Shown one piece after another: positions 47,695 to 56,586 of a stretch of DNA of 64,000 nt. The notes under the pieces are model-generated. The model worked only from the letters and a program-made list of their open reading frames with translations, did no database searches and was not told where the DNA came from. The stretch's first letter is position 1; each line of letters opens with the position of its first letter. Source of the stretch: a virus. The DNA is taken from the IMG/VR virus record IMGVR_UViG_3300049489_000400, positions 1 through 64,000 of that record. One strand, 5' to 3'. Both the position numbers and the translations under genes were made by a program.

Positions 47695-48668
47695 AACTTG
47701 ATCTTTACAGCTCTTCTATTAAATTTTTCCACTGACATTAATCTATCAAACATATTAATAACATCCTCTTCTGAAGAGTCATTTATATCCTTACCAATAG
47801 TATAAGTCATTTCAACTTGGAAGAAATTTGACAATATGCTACCATACTTTTTCATTTCTGGTATTGCATCATCATCGAAAATCAGAATGATTTTCTTCAA
47901 ATTCTTACTCAACATTTTTAATATCTGAAATTGGCTGATCTTTTTGCCGAATGTAGCACAACATTTTATTTCGTCTTGTTCGTCAAGACACAATATGTTA
48001 TCTAATGTTATCTTATCAATTAGACCTTCTACTAATATCAAAGTATTTGTATTTTCATTGATTTCGTCATAACCAAAAAGAAGATTTGAAAATTTAGCAC
48101 CTTTGTCATTTCTGTATCTCGGCTTCTTGATTCCTGTCTCTTTCTCGTATTTCTTTATCTTTTCCTTGCTCCAATTCAACCTGGCTACATAACCTTTAAC
48201 TTCAGATTCCTCCTTAATAAGGAATATGACATAGTCTTTTAATGAAGGTTTTAAATCTGTATAACCAATATCGAATTTATGGAAATTATCAGAATTTATT
48301 TTTCGATTTTCAAGATATTTATCTGAATAGACTCTCTTGAAACCAACAGGTTTTTTCCTTTCAGGTGTTTCTACATCAATTTCTTCTTCAAATTCTGAAA
48401 TCTCAGTAAGTAAGGTTATTTTGTTTCTATCAATAGATTTGTATTCTCCTAATAGAAATAACTTATTTACAGCTACAAGTAACTTTATTATGTTACCCTC
48501 TTCACCGCATTTTTTACAATCCCAAAGTTGAGTATCTCTTTGAATATAAAAGTGACCATTCTTTCCACATAATGGACAATCTGAAATGTAGTGATTCCTA
48601 GAACCAAGTTTAACCTTACCAAGTATTGATTTTAAATCCTCATCCGATATTTTTGAGTTATTCCTCAT
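47691..48668 (-). CDS. dnaG: DnaG-type DNA primase
   Basis: A 325-residue primase. The zinc ribbon has C31-x2-C34 and C51-x2-C54 (CPLCG, CKKCG), and the Toprim domain has Glu213 in LILVEGLID and D264-D266 in IFDDDA. The start is the ATG at 48668, since the frame upstream only offers TTG. It is about half the size of bacterial DnaG and lacks the C-terminal helicase-binding region. It lays RNA primers for the phage polymerase, next to its helicase. Confidence 0.92.
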   Translation of the reverse strand: MRNNSKISDEDLKSILGKVKLGSRNHYISDCPLCGKNGHFYIQRDTQLWDCKKCGEEGNIIKLLVAVNKLFLLGEYKSIDRNKITLLTEISEFEEEIDVETPERKKPVGFKRVYSDKYLENRKINSDNFHKFDIGYTDLKPSLKDYVIFLIKEESEVKGYVARLNWSKEKIKKYEKETGIKKPRYRNDKGAKFSNLLFGYDEINENTNTLILVEGLIDKITLDNILCLDEQDEIKCCATFGKKISQFQILKMLSKNLKKIILIFDDDAIPEMKKYGSILSNFFQVEMTYTIGKDINDSSEEDVINMFDRLMSVEKFNRRAVKIKL

Positions 48669-50022
48669 CGTCCTCAAAATCTAAGATATATTCGATTGTT
48701 TTCTTTCTGTCGTAGAATCTCGACCTTGAATAATTTGTAATCAATTTAACAGTTTGACCTGAAGCATATTCACGCATCTTATCTATGAATATCCTAACTC
48801 TAGGACAGCTATCTCCATTTTTGTCTACGAATTTCATTTCATCATAAGACTGATTAAGAGTGAAGAAAAAGTCAAATGGTCTAATTTTACCCTTATCTTC
48901 AGACAAATATTCCCTAGTCATAACAAAATTTATATCCTTCTTCAACTCTGAAGGTAGGCTTGATGCTTGTGTTACAGTAGCTACAACTACATCGAACTCC
49001 ATAGCAATCTCTTTTAGATGACGACCTATTTTCTGTTGTCGGTGACGTTCATTCGTTGGCCCATATACTATTCCATCTCCTAACTCAATCAACTCTAAAT
49101 AGTCAATACAAACCAAATCTAACTCATCTCCGTAAATCTTTTTTAAGTCCTTTACGTTTTTACGAATATCATTGATTGTAGCACCTCCGAATTTTTCATA
49201 TGCTTCTACAAAAATTTCACCTCTCATCTTTTTCAAGACAGCTTTTACTTTTTTGTATCGGTCATCTTCAATCTCACCTCTTTTTATATCATGGTATAAT
49301 GCTCCTGTCCAAGCAGCATCTAATCTATTCATGACTTGTTTTTCAGTACCTTCTATTTGAAATAAAGCAACTTTAGAACCTCTTCTTGAAGTTTGAACAG
49401 CATAATGGACAAGGAACTGAGATTTACCCATCCCTGATTCTGCCATTAATAAAACTGTTTCACCTGTCTCTGGACCACCTTTAGAAACATCGTCCATCTG
49501 TTCTATACAGAATGGTACTTTCCTTCTAGGTGATTCATTCAACATCCTTTCAATCTGACGACTTTCAAAATCGCCATATACTTTGTTGAAATACTTCTCT
49601 TTGATTGAAAATTTTGAAAGTTCTTCAGCACCTTTTATAAAAGTAGAATAAGCCTTGCTTTGCTCACCTCTATTGTATAATTCTCCAGAAGATTGAAACA
49701 ACTCTACAAATTTACTTTCTTTTATAAAATCCTGAAATGATTCAATAACAGTATTCTGGTCTACATTGTCAACTACCTTTATCTCATAAATTAAATCCCT
49801 TACCTTTTCATCTTTTCTAAACTCAATTTGAAGAACCCCGAGTGAAGGAATCTTGCCATTTAATGTATAAAGTTGTAAAGCCTTTTTCCACAACTTCTTT
49901 TCGTGCTCGTGAGTGAGATATGAATATTTTAAATGCTCTGTTAAAACCTCGAAAAAATTATTATTTCTAAATGCACAGTTGAATAGCTCAATCACATATT
50001 CATCAGTCAAATTATTCTCCAT
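48658..50022 (-). CDS. DnaB-type replicative helicase
   Basis: A 454-residue RecA-fold hexameric helicase. The N-terminal helical domain (1-150) is followed by Walker A AESGMGKS at 194-201, Walker B LDLVCIDYLEL at 301-311, and a TQASSLPSE motif with the H3-like region. It resembles T4 gp41 and DnaB. It overlaps the primase by 11 bases, consistent with a primosome pair. Confidence 0.9.
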   Translation of the reverse strand: MENNLTDEYVIELFNCAFRNNNFFEVLTEHLKYSYLTHEHEKKLWKKALQLYTLNGKIPSLGVLQIEFRKDEKVRDLIYEIKVVDNVDQNTVIESFQDFIKESKFVELFQSSGELYNRGEQSKAYSTFIKGAEELSKFSIKEKYFNKVYGDFESRQIERMLNESPRRKVPFCIEQMDDVSKGGPETGETVLLMAESGMGKSQFLVHYAVQTSRRGSKVALFQIEGTEKQVMNRLDAAWTGALYHDIKRGEIEDDRYKKVKAVLKKMRGEIFVEAYEKFGGATINDIRKNVKDLKKIYGDELDLVCIDYLELIELGDGIVYGPTNERHRQQKIGRHLKEIAMEFDVVVATVTQASSLPSELKKDINFVMTREYLSEDKGKIRPFDFFFTLNQSYDEMKFVDKNGDSCPRVRIFIDKMREYASGQTVKLITNYSRSRFYDRKKTIEYILDFEDDEE

Positions 50023-50356
50023 GTAATATCTTCTTAATTTCCGTATATCCTAACGGTGTTACGGTTACTTTTTGCACCAAACCTCTAAAACCTTTACGGT
50101 CAACCATCTCACCTCTTTGTATGAACCATTGAAGTCCTAGATACTTTTGAAATGGTAAATATCTACCTTGAACAGATTTTCCAAGAATCTGCTTTGAAGT
50201 TAAAACAGACAAAAATTTCTTATAAGAAACACCGCAATACTTAGCAGCTTGTTGCATGGTTATTTCCTTTAAAACCTTATTATTTATAGGTGTTACGTCT
50301 GGAAATGGAATCTCAGGATGCTTTTCTTTATCGAAATCAAATCTTAATTGACTCAT
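50012..50356 (-). CDS. KilAC/antirepressor-like protein in the primosome operon
   Basis: A 114-residue protein. Residues about 33-112 (ITMQQAAKYCGVSYKKFLSV, LGKSVQGRYLPFQKYLGL, VQKVTVTPLGYTEI) follow the KilAC domain pattern of phage antirepressors: an HTH, a 'y-x-P-x-Q-x-Y' segment and a 'T-x-V-T-P-x-G' end. Here it lies between helicase genes, so it may have been adapted as a helicase loader or origin-binding protein. Confidence 0.7.
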   Translation of the reverse strand: MSQLRFDFDKEKHPEIPFPDVTPINNKVLKEITMQQAAKYCGVSYKKFLSVLTSKQILGKSVQGRYLPFQKYLGLQWFIQRGEMVDRKGFRGLVQKVTVTPLGYTEIKKILHGE

Positions 50357-50361
50357 AAGTT

Positions 50362-50976
50362 TTAATTTTTATAGTAACCTCTAAGTTTGTACACTTTATT
50401 GTAATTTTCTTCTAAATACTTCTTACATTCAGAAGACTTGTTACAAATACTGCAATACTTCGATTTATGATTATATAACGATGTACTTATAAGGCAATAA
50501 CCAAATCCCTTAGAAGTGTTATGAAATCTAGCCTTTTCTTGCTCTTCGTGATCAGATACCTCTAAAAGTATCTTTTTGTATTCATTCGATGATTGATTGT
50601 CTCTCTCTTCAAATTTAACATCCTTCTTCAGATTTTTACGAATGATAAAATCAGTCTTTTTCTTTTGCTTGTCAGTTCTTGAATTCCAACGCTCAATAGC
50701 TTTAGAACCAATAATCCACTCTATCTGGATAGAAGTTCCTTTGCCATATTTAGCGTCATGCTTATACCAATAATTGAATTGATACTCCATGAACTTCTTC
50801 AAGTTATCCTCAGCTACAAAATCAGAATTAGTTATTGATTTGAATAATTCTATGAAATTAAGAATCATAGTATTCCTAGTTGGAGTCATCTTGAATTTAT
50901 AAGATTTATTTTTTGTAATTTGTATAGTGTAATACTTATACAAATCTACCACAAGTCTTAAATCTTTATTCATCAA
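50362..50976 (-). CDS. Hypothetical protein with C-terminal zinc motif
   Basis: A 204-residue basic protein. The C-terminus has YCSICNKSSECKKYLEENYN, three Cys plus a further possible ligand, as in small zinc modules. The N-terminal part is helical. Position in the replication operon suggests a helicase-loading or DNA-binding role, but no family is recognised. Confidence 0.65.
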   Translation of the reverse strand: MMNKDLRLVVDLYKYYTIQITKNKSYKFKMTPTRNTMILNFIELFKSITNSDFVAEDNLKKFMEYQFNYWYKHDAKYGKGTSIQIEWIIGSKAIERWNSRTDKQKKKTDFIIRKNLKKDVKFEERDNQSSNEYKKILLEVSDHEEQEKARFHNTSKGFGYCLISTSLYNHKSKYCSICNKSSECKKYLEENYNKVYKLRGYYKN

Positions 50977-52441
50977 ACCATTCTTTAATTGATTGTTCTA
51001 CATCTAATAAGTCTGTTTCATCATAAACCTCTATTCTATCAGAACCTACACTATCAGAATAAACCTCCAACCTATTCAAGCTATGGTCTGAAAAATAGTC
51101 TTCCTGAATATCCATAATGTCAAGTATCACAGCACGACTTTTGTTTTCCACAGCACCTAATACACGACCTTTCTTTTGCATTATAGAACTTCCTTCCAAA
51201 CCTCCATCAGCAATTATAAGTATCTCCACCTCTGGAAGAGTTATACCCTTCTTGTAGATATTACTAGCTAACAAGACTTTACCACGACCTCTTAGGAATT
51301 TTTCTTTCTCTTCATTTCGCTTTTCTGTTTTATCATCACCACAAATGAATATACATTCTGACAGTTCACTGATTAAATATCCATGTTGTTTTGAATTGAA
51401 AATCATCAAAGTCTTCCACTTATTCTTTTTACACATCTGTATCAGCTGTAATAGAATCATATTTCTGTCTTTGTTTTCATGTATCAGTTTCTTCAAATAT
51501 TGCTGATACTTAGATTCATCTTCAGATACTCTAACTCTTTTTGTATGTTGATGAGATATTAGAATAACTTTATCTGTAGATAACCACCCCTCATCTTGAA
51601 GTCTTTCGATTGGGACTTCATATACAATTCCTCCGAAAAATTCTTTGATTTGCAAGTTACCTATTAAATTGCCCTGTTTGAATGGCGTAGCTGACAAACC
51701 TAGCAAGAAATTAACGTTCTTGCATTTCTTCATAAGTTTCATCCGATTATCAGACATGAACTCTTGAATTTCATCAACTATCAAACAATTCAAATTTCTA
51801 AAATACTTATCAAGTATTTTTGTCTCAGGTTTTTTTCTGCTATATATAGAAGTCACTGTTTGTATCATAGCAACAGTGACTTGCCTTATATTTACTCCGA
51901 AAGAATCTATTGTTCCTATTGATTTTTCCTGTATGTTCAAGAATTTAGCTAGTTCTTCTACAGTTTGACTAAACAAATCCGTAGTATCTACATAAAACAA
52001 AAAATCTGACTTAGGATTGCTAGCAATTATCTGTCTTATTATTTCTCCAGAAACGAATGTTTTCCCACCTCTTGTAGGAATTTTTATTATTCCAATATTT
52101 GCTTTGAAAAATGCATTAACTGCTTCTCCTTGATGTGGTCTGAGCGAATCCTTTAGAACAAAATTATCAACAATCTCATTTCTATAATCGCTTTCTATAA
52201 TTTTGTATGTAACTTTGCTTTTATTTAGAAAATACAATAGTTCATCCAACAAACCGACTTCAAATTCAAGTGCTGGCGTAAAAAATTTTTTATAACCATC
52301 CCATTTTCCTTCTTTGAATAGGTCTGAATATTGACAACCTTCAATCCAAACTTTTAAAGCCTTTTTACATATTGCTAGTTCTCTGGGAATGTTAGAACTG
52401 AATCTGTATTTACGAAAATTAATTCTGGTAATAGTAACCAT
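50966..52441 (-). CDS. UvsW-like superfamily 2 helicase
   Basis: A 491-residue helicase: an N-terminal accessory domain (1-95), Q-like SLRPHQGEAV, Walker A IPTRGGKTF at 121-129, DEIQ box at 223-226, LLGLSATPF (motif III), and C-terminal motifs IV-VI (MIFNSKQHG, LLASNIYKKGITLP, MQKKGRVLG). T4 UvsW unwinds branched DNA and shifts replication from origin- to recombination-dependent mode. It is the first gene of the replication block, preceded by a 17-base palindrome. Confidence 0.88.
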   Translation of the reverse strand: MVTITRINFRKYRFSSNIPRELAICKKALKVWIEGCQYSDLFKEGKWDGYKKFFTPALEFEVGLLDELLYFLNKSKVTYKIIESDYRNEIVDNFVLKDSLRPHQGEAVNAFFKANIGIIKIPTRGGKTFVSGEIIRQIIASNPKSDFLFYVDTTDLFSQTVEELAKFLNIQEKSIGTIDSFGVNIRQVTVAMIQTVTSIYSRKKPETKILDKYFRNLNCLIVDEIQEFMSDNRMKLMKKCKNVNFLLGLSATPFKQGNLIGNLQIKEFFGGIVYEVPIERLQDEGWLSTDKVILISHQHTKRVRVSEDESKYQQYLKKLIHENKDRNMILLQLIQMCKKNKWKTLMIFNSKQHGYLISELSECIFICGDDKTEKRNEEKEKFLRGRGKVLLASNIYKKGITLPEVEILIIADGGLEGSSIMQKKGRVLGAVENKSRAVILDIMDIQEDYFSDHSLNRLEVYSDSVGSDRIEVYDETDLLDVEQSIKEWFDE

Positions 52442-52460
52442 GTCTGTGCGATATTAATAA

Positions 52461-52477
52461 TTTTACTCAGAGTAAAA
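52461..52477. promoter_or_regulatory. Perfect palindrome, likely operator
   Basis: TTTTACTC-A-GAGTAAAA, 8-base arms around one base, ending 20 bases before the UvsW-like ATG. The form suits a dimeric repressor site. Confidence 0.55.
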
Positions 52478-52578
52478 GGTCTCAAAGACAAAACCCCCTT
52501 ACCCCCTTAATGAAAAGTATTTACTCATCATAATTAGGTTGACGCAACTGACAAACCCCGAAAAACAATATGCGTCAT

Positions 52579-52616
52579 TTAACTCAATACCGAATAACTT
52601 TGGCGTAATGAGTTAA
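52579..52616 (-). promoter_or_regulatory. Class B box inside a hairpin with 22-base loop
   Basis: Arms TTAACTCA/TGAGTTAA enclose exactly 22 bases with CCAAAGTTAT (minus strand) at 52595-52603. The same design, also with a 22-base loop, is found at 2003-2042. Confidence 0.55.
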
Positions 52617-52652
52617 TAAATGAAACTTTTTTTAAAAAACATAGGATTTAAG

Positions 52653-52692
52653 CCACTTTCGACCACCCTCACACCCGTAGTCCACTTTCGAC
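52653..52692. repeat. Two direct repeats of CCACTTTCGAC
   Basis: Eleven-base identical repeats at 52653-52663 and 52682-52692, start-to-start 29 bases, in otherwise non-coding DNA. Possibly protein-binding sites. Confidence 0.6.
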
Positions 52693-52732
52693 TTTTCCAA
52701 TTTGGATTTATTGGTCTAAATTCTGTTTACAA

Positions 52733-52760
52733 ATAAAAATGCCCTCAATCGAAGGCATTT
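52733..52760 (-). terminator. Intrinsic terminator of the tail operon
   Basis: The stem AAATGCC/GGCATTT (52737-52743 with 52754-52760) is followed by TTTTTATTTG on the minus strand. A second hairpin (AGGCTGC/GCAAGCCT with one bulged base, 52769-52787) lies right after the last tail gene. Confidence 0.85.
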
Positions 52761-52786
52761 AAAATTGGAGGCTGCTATGGCAAGCC

Positions 52787-53593
52787 TTAATCGTAGGAAA
52801 ATATTACCTCCAATGTCTCTTTGGTATTTGTTTTACAAGAAATATCTTCACATTCCTCATTTTCACAAGAATCATTTTTTATGATTTCTCTTTTTATCCA
52901 AAATGCTATTGCCTTTTTAGGTTTTAATTCCTCTATTATTAAAGTAGTACCATCTTCAAATCCTGACAAATTAGAATCGAATAGTTCAGCTGTTCCTGGC
53001 GTTACCAATTCTACTAATTCATTAGTTTCTTGATTGTCTCTTCTCTGTATCAGAAATGATTCAGTAGAAGTTTTTTCAACAAAGAAATTTTCATTATTCT
53101 TGAAAGCCTTAACTATATCGTCAACCAAACTCTCCTTAGTATTCCCAGATAATTCAAATTCAACATCGAATAGACTAACAGCGTCGCCAATAGAACCACC
53201 TAATTTCACCTTACAATTACTGTATTCTCTAGTCGTTGTAGGTTGGAACCATTCTACATTAAAAGGCTCTTCCTTTCTGCTATTTATTTTTTCTATTTGT
53301 ATAGCATCTCCTTCTGTAGGTGAAACTGCTCCCCAATAGAAGTCGCAATCAGAATTAGTTTGAATGATTTGTTCTAATTTAAGATTTACTATATTCTCAT
53401 TAGTATCGTTATATAAGAAAATAGCCATACATTCTTTAGAACCAACCATCTTTCCGTATATAGAAATATCTCCAAACAAGAAATTCATTCTAGCATTAGG
53501 AACTGGAGTGGAAGACATGAATCCTCCTGTGCTGCTAATAGGTGACTTTTGTTCACCCATAAAAAATGTTGCTCCTGATAAAAGTAGTTTCAT
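52787..53593 (-). CDS. Hypothetical virion protein
   Basis: A 268-residue beta-rich protein. It starts MKLLLSGATFFMGEQKSPIS, has repeated acidic beta segments, and Cys in C-E-N-E-E-C-E-D-I-S-C near the end (possible metal site). It is the last gene of the tail operon, 2 bases after its neighbour. Possibly a fibre tip or adaptor. Confidence 0.65.
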   Translation of the reverse strand: MKLLLSGATFFMGEQKSPISSTGGFMSSTPVPNARMNFLFGDISIYGKMVGSKECMAIFLYNDTNENIVNLKLEQIIQTNSDCDFYWGAVSPTEGDAIQIEKINSRKEEPFNVEWFQPTTTREYSNCKVKLGGSIGDAVSLFDVEFELSGNTKESLVDDIVKAFKNNENFFVEKTSTESFLIQRRDNQETNELVELVTPGTAELFDSNLSGFEDGTTLIIEELKPKKAIAFWIKREIIKNDSCENEECEDISCKTNTKETLEVIFSYD

Positions 53594-53595
53594 GA

Positions 53596-54078
53596 TTAAT
53601 CGTTTACTGCTATTATAATTACTAGAGTTGCCTTAGATTCATCTGGAACTACAATGTTTGATATTCTTATATCCGTAGATAAATTCTTAACATTAGTCAA
53701 AGAAAATTCAGACATATTTCCAAGAGACATCTCAACATCTTCCAAATACACATCAAATCTTATTGGAGTTCTAAAGGAATTTATAGAATTTGATTCATAG
53801 CAGAAAACATGCAAACTAGCTATATTGTCTATAGAATCACATCTAATAACATCTTGTTGTAAAAGAACATCAAATGTATTACCAGGCTTTAATTCATAAA
53901 CGAATTTATTTGCATTTGTTAATTTGAAATCATTGGTTGCTAACCCATCTTCGGAATTATCAATAATTTCTTCTGAGTCACCTATGCAAGTCCAATCAAA
54001 TGAACCTGTATTCCCATCCTTTCTCATGTCTGAGGATGAGTCTTTGAACTCTATTCTATTTGATACTTTGATTATCAT
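53596..54078 (-). CDS. Hypothetical tail-associated protein
   Basis: A 160-residue beta-rich protein with no recognised family (IIKVSNRIEFKDS, VFCYESNSINSFRTPIRFDV). It lies between the tail fibre and the last tail gene. It may form a fibre accessory subunit. Confidence 0.65.
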   Translation of the reverse strand: MIIKVSNRIEFKDSSSDMRKDGNTGSFDWTCIGDSEEIIDNSEDGLATNDFKLTNANKFVYELKPGNTFDVLLQQDVIRCDSIDNIASLHVFCYESNSINSFRTPIRFDVYLEDVEMSLGNMSEFSLTNVKNLSTDIRISNIVVPDESKATLVIIIAVND

Positions 54079-54079
54079 C

Positions 54080-56575
54080 TTAAACCATTTTTTGTATGTA
54101 TAATAAACCTTTATAACTAGGTCTGTTGTCTATTGCATTAGGTGTGGTTACACCACCAGCATTAGAAGTCGTTCCTGAAAAAGTGTGATTGTGAGAACCA
54201 CCACTAAGAACTCCAGATGCTTCACCATTAGGATAATTTACAGTTCCTTGATTAGAATTTCTACCTACAAGACCAGGTATACCAGAAGTACCCCCATCTC
54301 TAACATTCAATTGTAAAGTATGAGTGTGTGCTCCATCTGTCGTAGTCGTGCCTGAAAAGGTGTGATTATGTTCAGGCATTTGTGAAGCACTTAAAGTATA
54401 TGAGTTTTGACCTCCTGAAGAACCAGTTGATGATGGAGTAGCAACTCCCATAGGGAATGAATTTATCATATCTAATGAACCATTTTGCCCATTACATATT
54501 TGCCAACCCCAAACGCCTTTCTTTATTCCTGCTCCTAAAGCATCAAAATATGAGTTAGCAACCCCATGCAACATTCTAACTGTTCCTTTAGGAGTAATGT
54601 CAGATTCAAACTGTACAATCCAATGATTCAATTCATTAAATGTACATCTTATCATTAAGCCACGCTTTTCTGATTGAGTAGCATTATCAATTGTTTGATT
54701 TCTAATGTAGAAAGTCTCATTACTGGTTATTTCAGACAGCAAAGTGAAACTCGTAGGATTGACGTAGTCTTCTACTATTCTCAATCTAAAAGTATCTAAT
54801 GTTATCCATTGTTCTAAGTGAAGTAGGAAAAAGTTACCTTCACGGAAATAAGCACCACTAGCATCAGTTCTTTTAAGATGAATGAACATATCTGCAGAAA
54901 GAACGAAAGAACCTTTATAATGTTGATATTGTTTATCCACCCCAACTTCCAATTCAACTACAGGAATTGAGTTATCTAAAGCAGTAGTATTAACTCCAAT
55001 TAAATCTCCTGTTTGTACTTGCTCTTGGAAATTTTGAAAAGAGTCTGGAGCCTCACATATTTTAATAAATCCAAACTCTGCATGGCCAGTATAAGGAACT
55101 TGAACACGGTCTATCGGATTAGGATTTATGTTACCATAATTATCGAATGACGTTTCATCGAAGTAACCTACTGAATCACTTGGGAAAACCAACCAATCAG
55201 TATATCCAAAGAAAGTCTTGTATCTGAACGTGACATTATATTTATAACATCCATCAAGAGTTTGAATAAGACACTTAGCTACTGGTGTATTTATGTTAAA
55301 CTCGAATTTCTTTTCCAATATAGGATATGGGAAAATTTCTGCGACGTCTGCATCACCATCAACATCACCAGTATCTATCAATAATCCATCTCTTCTGAAT
55401 CTTAACTCGATACCCTCAAATGGAGGAGCAATGAATAAATCATCCGCATTTCCGTACTCATCAATATTTAGAACATCTAATGTTATTACTATTTGAGTTC
55501 CAGATTGTTGAGAATCTATAATATTTTGGTAATTACCATTTTTAGAATACAATCTCCAACCAGTAAAATCTCCAGAACTAAAGAAAGATGTGTCTTTGAA
55601 AACACCGCCTTGACCTATGAGTATAGATATTTTCTTTGAAGAAGTATCAATTGTATAACTTGAAAATCTAAATCCCCAAGCTAAATTAACCTCATTGGAT
55701 TCTCTAGTTGAATTAGGATGAGTATATTTAACTGATTCAACACCAATTAAAGGGTTGAAATGTGAAGTTCTATTTAAATAAGTAACTAGATTTTCTGCCT
55801 GAGTTCTCCACCAATCTTCTCTTTTGTCTTCCAACTGCAAAGTAAGTCCAGTATTTCTTACACGTGCAATATAAAACTCTTCGTCAGCAATTGCAGAAGG
55901 TCTAGTATTAAGTGTTGTTTCTTGTACAAGTGTTATTTCTACAGAATCATACTCAAATATCTTTTGATCAGCAACAGGAACTACATAGCCTGGAGTAAAA
56001 GTACCCACAACAGCAAATTTTAAATTCGATTCTGTTATGAAATCTCCTTGTATAATAGCTTGAGTCTGACCAAGAACTCTTACAACTTCGTAATCGTTTC
56101 CGTTACCAGCAGTTGAATTTAAAAATCTTATTTTTGTTGGGAAATTTGGTTGACCTCTGAATATATTTTCAAATTCTGTTCCTACCCCATTTAAATTTCC
56201 AAAAGTGTCTACTGATACAGTTCCCTCTTCTTCATTTGAAAATGCATGTTTGATTTTTATCCAATACCAAATACCGTCATTAGGTATTTGTATATTTTGA
56301 AAATCTTTATTGAGAATGAAATTTGCATTTATGTCTATTGCTAAACCTGGATACACCTTAACTTCATCAGTTGGTGTTCCAGCTTTTTCTACATAGAATG
56401 AATCTTCTTTATTTATAACTCCAAGGTCTGGAAATGTACAATCTTTAACTATACCAAATTCTCTGGTATTAGCCAATCTTTGTCTTTTATAACCCCAATC
56501 TCCAAGAGTTTGTTTGAGTCTGTTTAACTCAGCAACTTCAAGGAATAAATTTGAACTTATCTTTACATTACTCAT
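54080..56575 (-). CDS. Tail fibre protein with collar domain
   Basis: An 831-residue protein. The long beta-rich shaft has no sequence repeats that I can see. Residues about 670-831 form a phage tail-collar domain: GVWGWQICNGQ, then EHNHTFSGTTTTDGAHTHT and GGSHNHTFSGTT with H-x-H pairs that in T4 gp37-like tips bind iron, ending IDNRPSYKGLLYIQK. It is expected to be a trimeric fibre with a receptor-binding tip. Confidence 0.83.
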   Translation of the reverse strand: MSNVKISSNLFLEVAELNRLKQTLGDWGYKRQRLANTREFGIVKDCTFPDLGVINKEDSFYVEKAGTPTDEVKVYPGLAIDINANFILNKDFQNIQIPNDGIWYWIKIKHAFSNEEEGTVSVDTFGNLNGVGTEFENIFRGQPNFPTKIRFLNSTAGNGNDYEVVRVLGQTQAIIQGDFITESNLKFAVVGTFTPGYVVPVADQKIFEYDSVEITLVQETTLNTRPSAIADEEFYIARVRNTGLTLQLEDKREDWWRTQAENLVTYLNRTSHFNPLIGVESVKYTHPNSTRESNEVNLAWGFRFSSYTIDTSSKKISILIGQGGVFKDTSFFSSGDFTGWRLYSKNGNYQNIIDSQQSGTQIVITLDVLNIDEYGNADDLFIAPPFEGIELRFRRDGLLIDTGDVDGDADVAEIFPYPILEKKFEFNINTPVAKCLIQTLDGCYKYNVTFRYKTFFGYTDWLVFPSDSVGYFDETSFDNYGNINPNPIDRVQVPYTGHAEFGFIKICEAPDSFQNFQEQVQTGDLIGVNTTALDNSIPVVELEVGVDKQYQHYKGSFVLSADMFIHLKRTDASGAYFREGNFFLLHLEQWITLDTFRLRIVEDYVNPTSFTLLSEITSNETFYIRNQTIDNATQSEKRGLMIRCTFNELNHWIVQFESDITPKGTVRMLHGVANSYFDALGAGIKKGVWGWQICNGQNGSLDMINSFPMGVATPSSTGSSGGQNSYTLSASQMPEHNHTFSGTTTTDGAHTHTLQLNVRDGGTSGIPGLVGRNSNQGTVNYPNGEASGVLSGGSHNHTFSGTTSNAGGVTTPNAIDNRPSYKGLLYIQKMV

Positions 56576-56586
56576 GATTAATCGTC

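Larger units (their letters stand above)
52442..52786. promoter_or_regulatory. Gene-free control region between tail and replication modules
   Basis: The largest non-coding gap here (345 bases). From the UvsW side: the palindrome TTTTACTC-A-GAGTAAAA (52461-52477), tandem ACCCCCTTA (52493-52509), inverted repeat TGACGCA/TGCGTCA (52540-52546, 52571-52577), inverted repeat TTAACTCA/TGAGTTAA (52579-52586, 52609-52616) around a class B box, direct repeat CCACTTTCGAC (52653-52663, 52682-52692, 29-base period) and a terminator. It may be a promoter/operator cluster or a replication origin. Confidence 0.65.
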
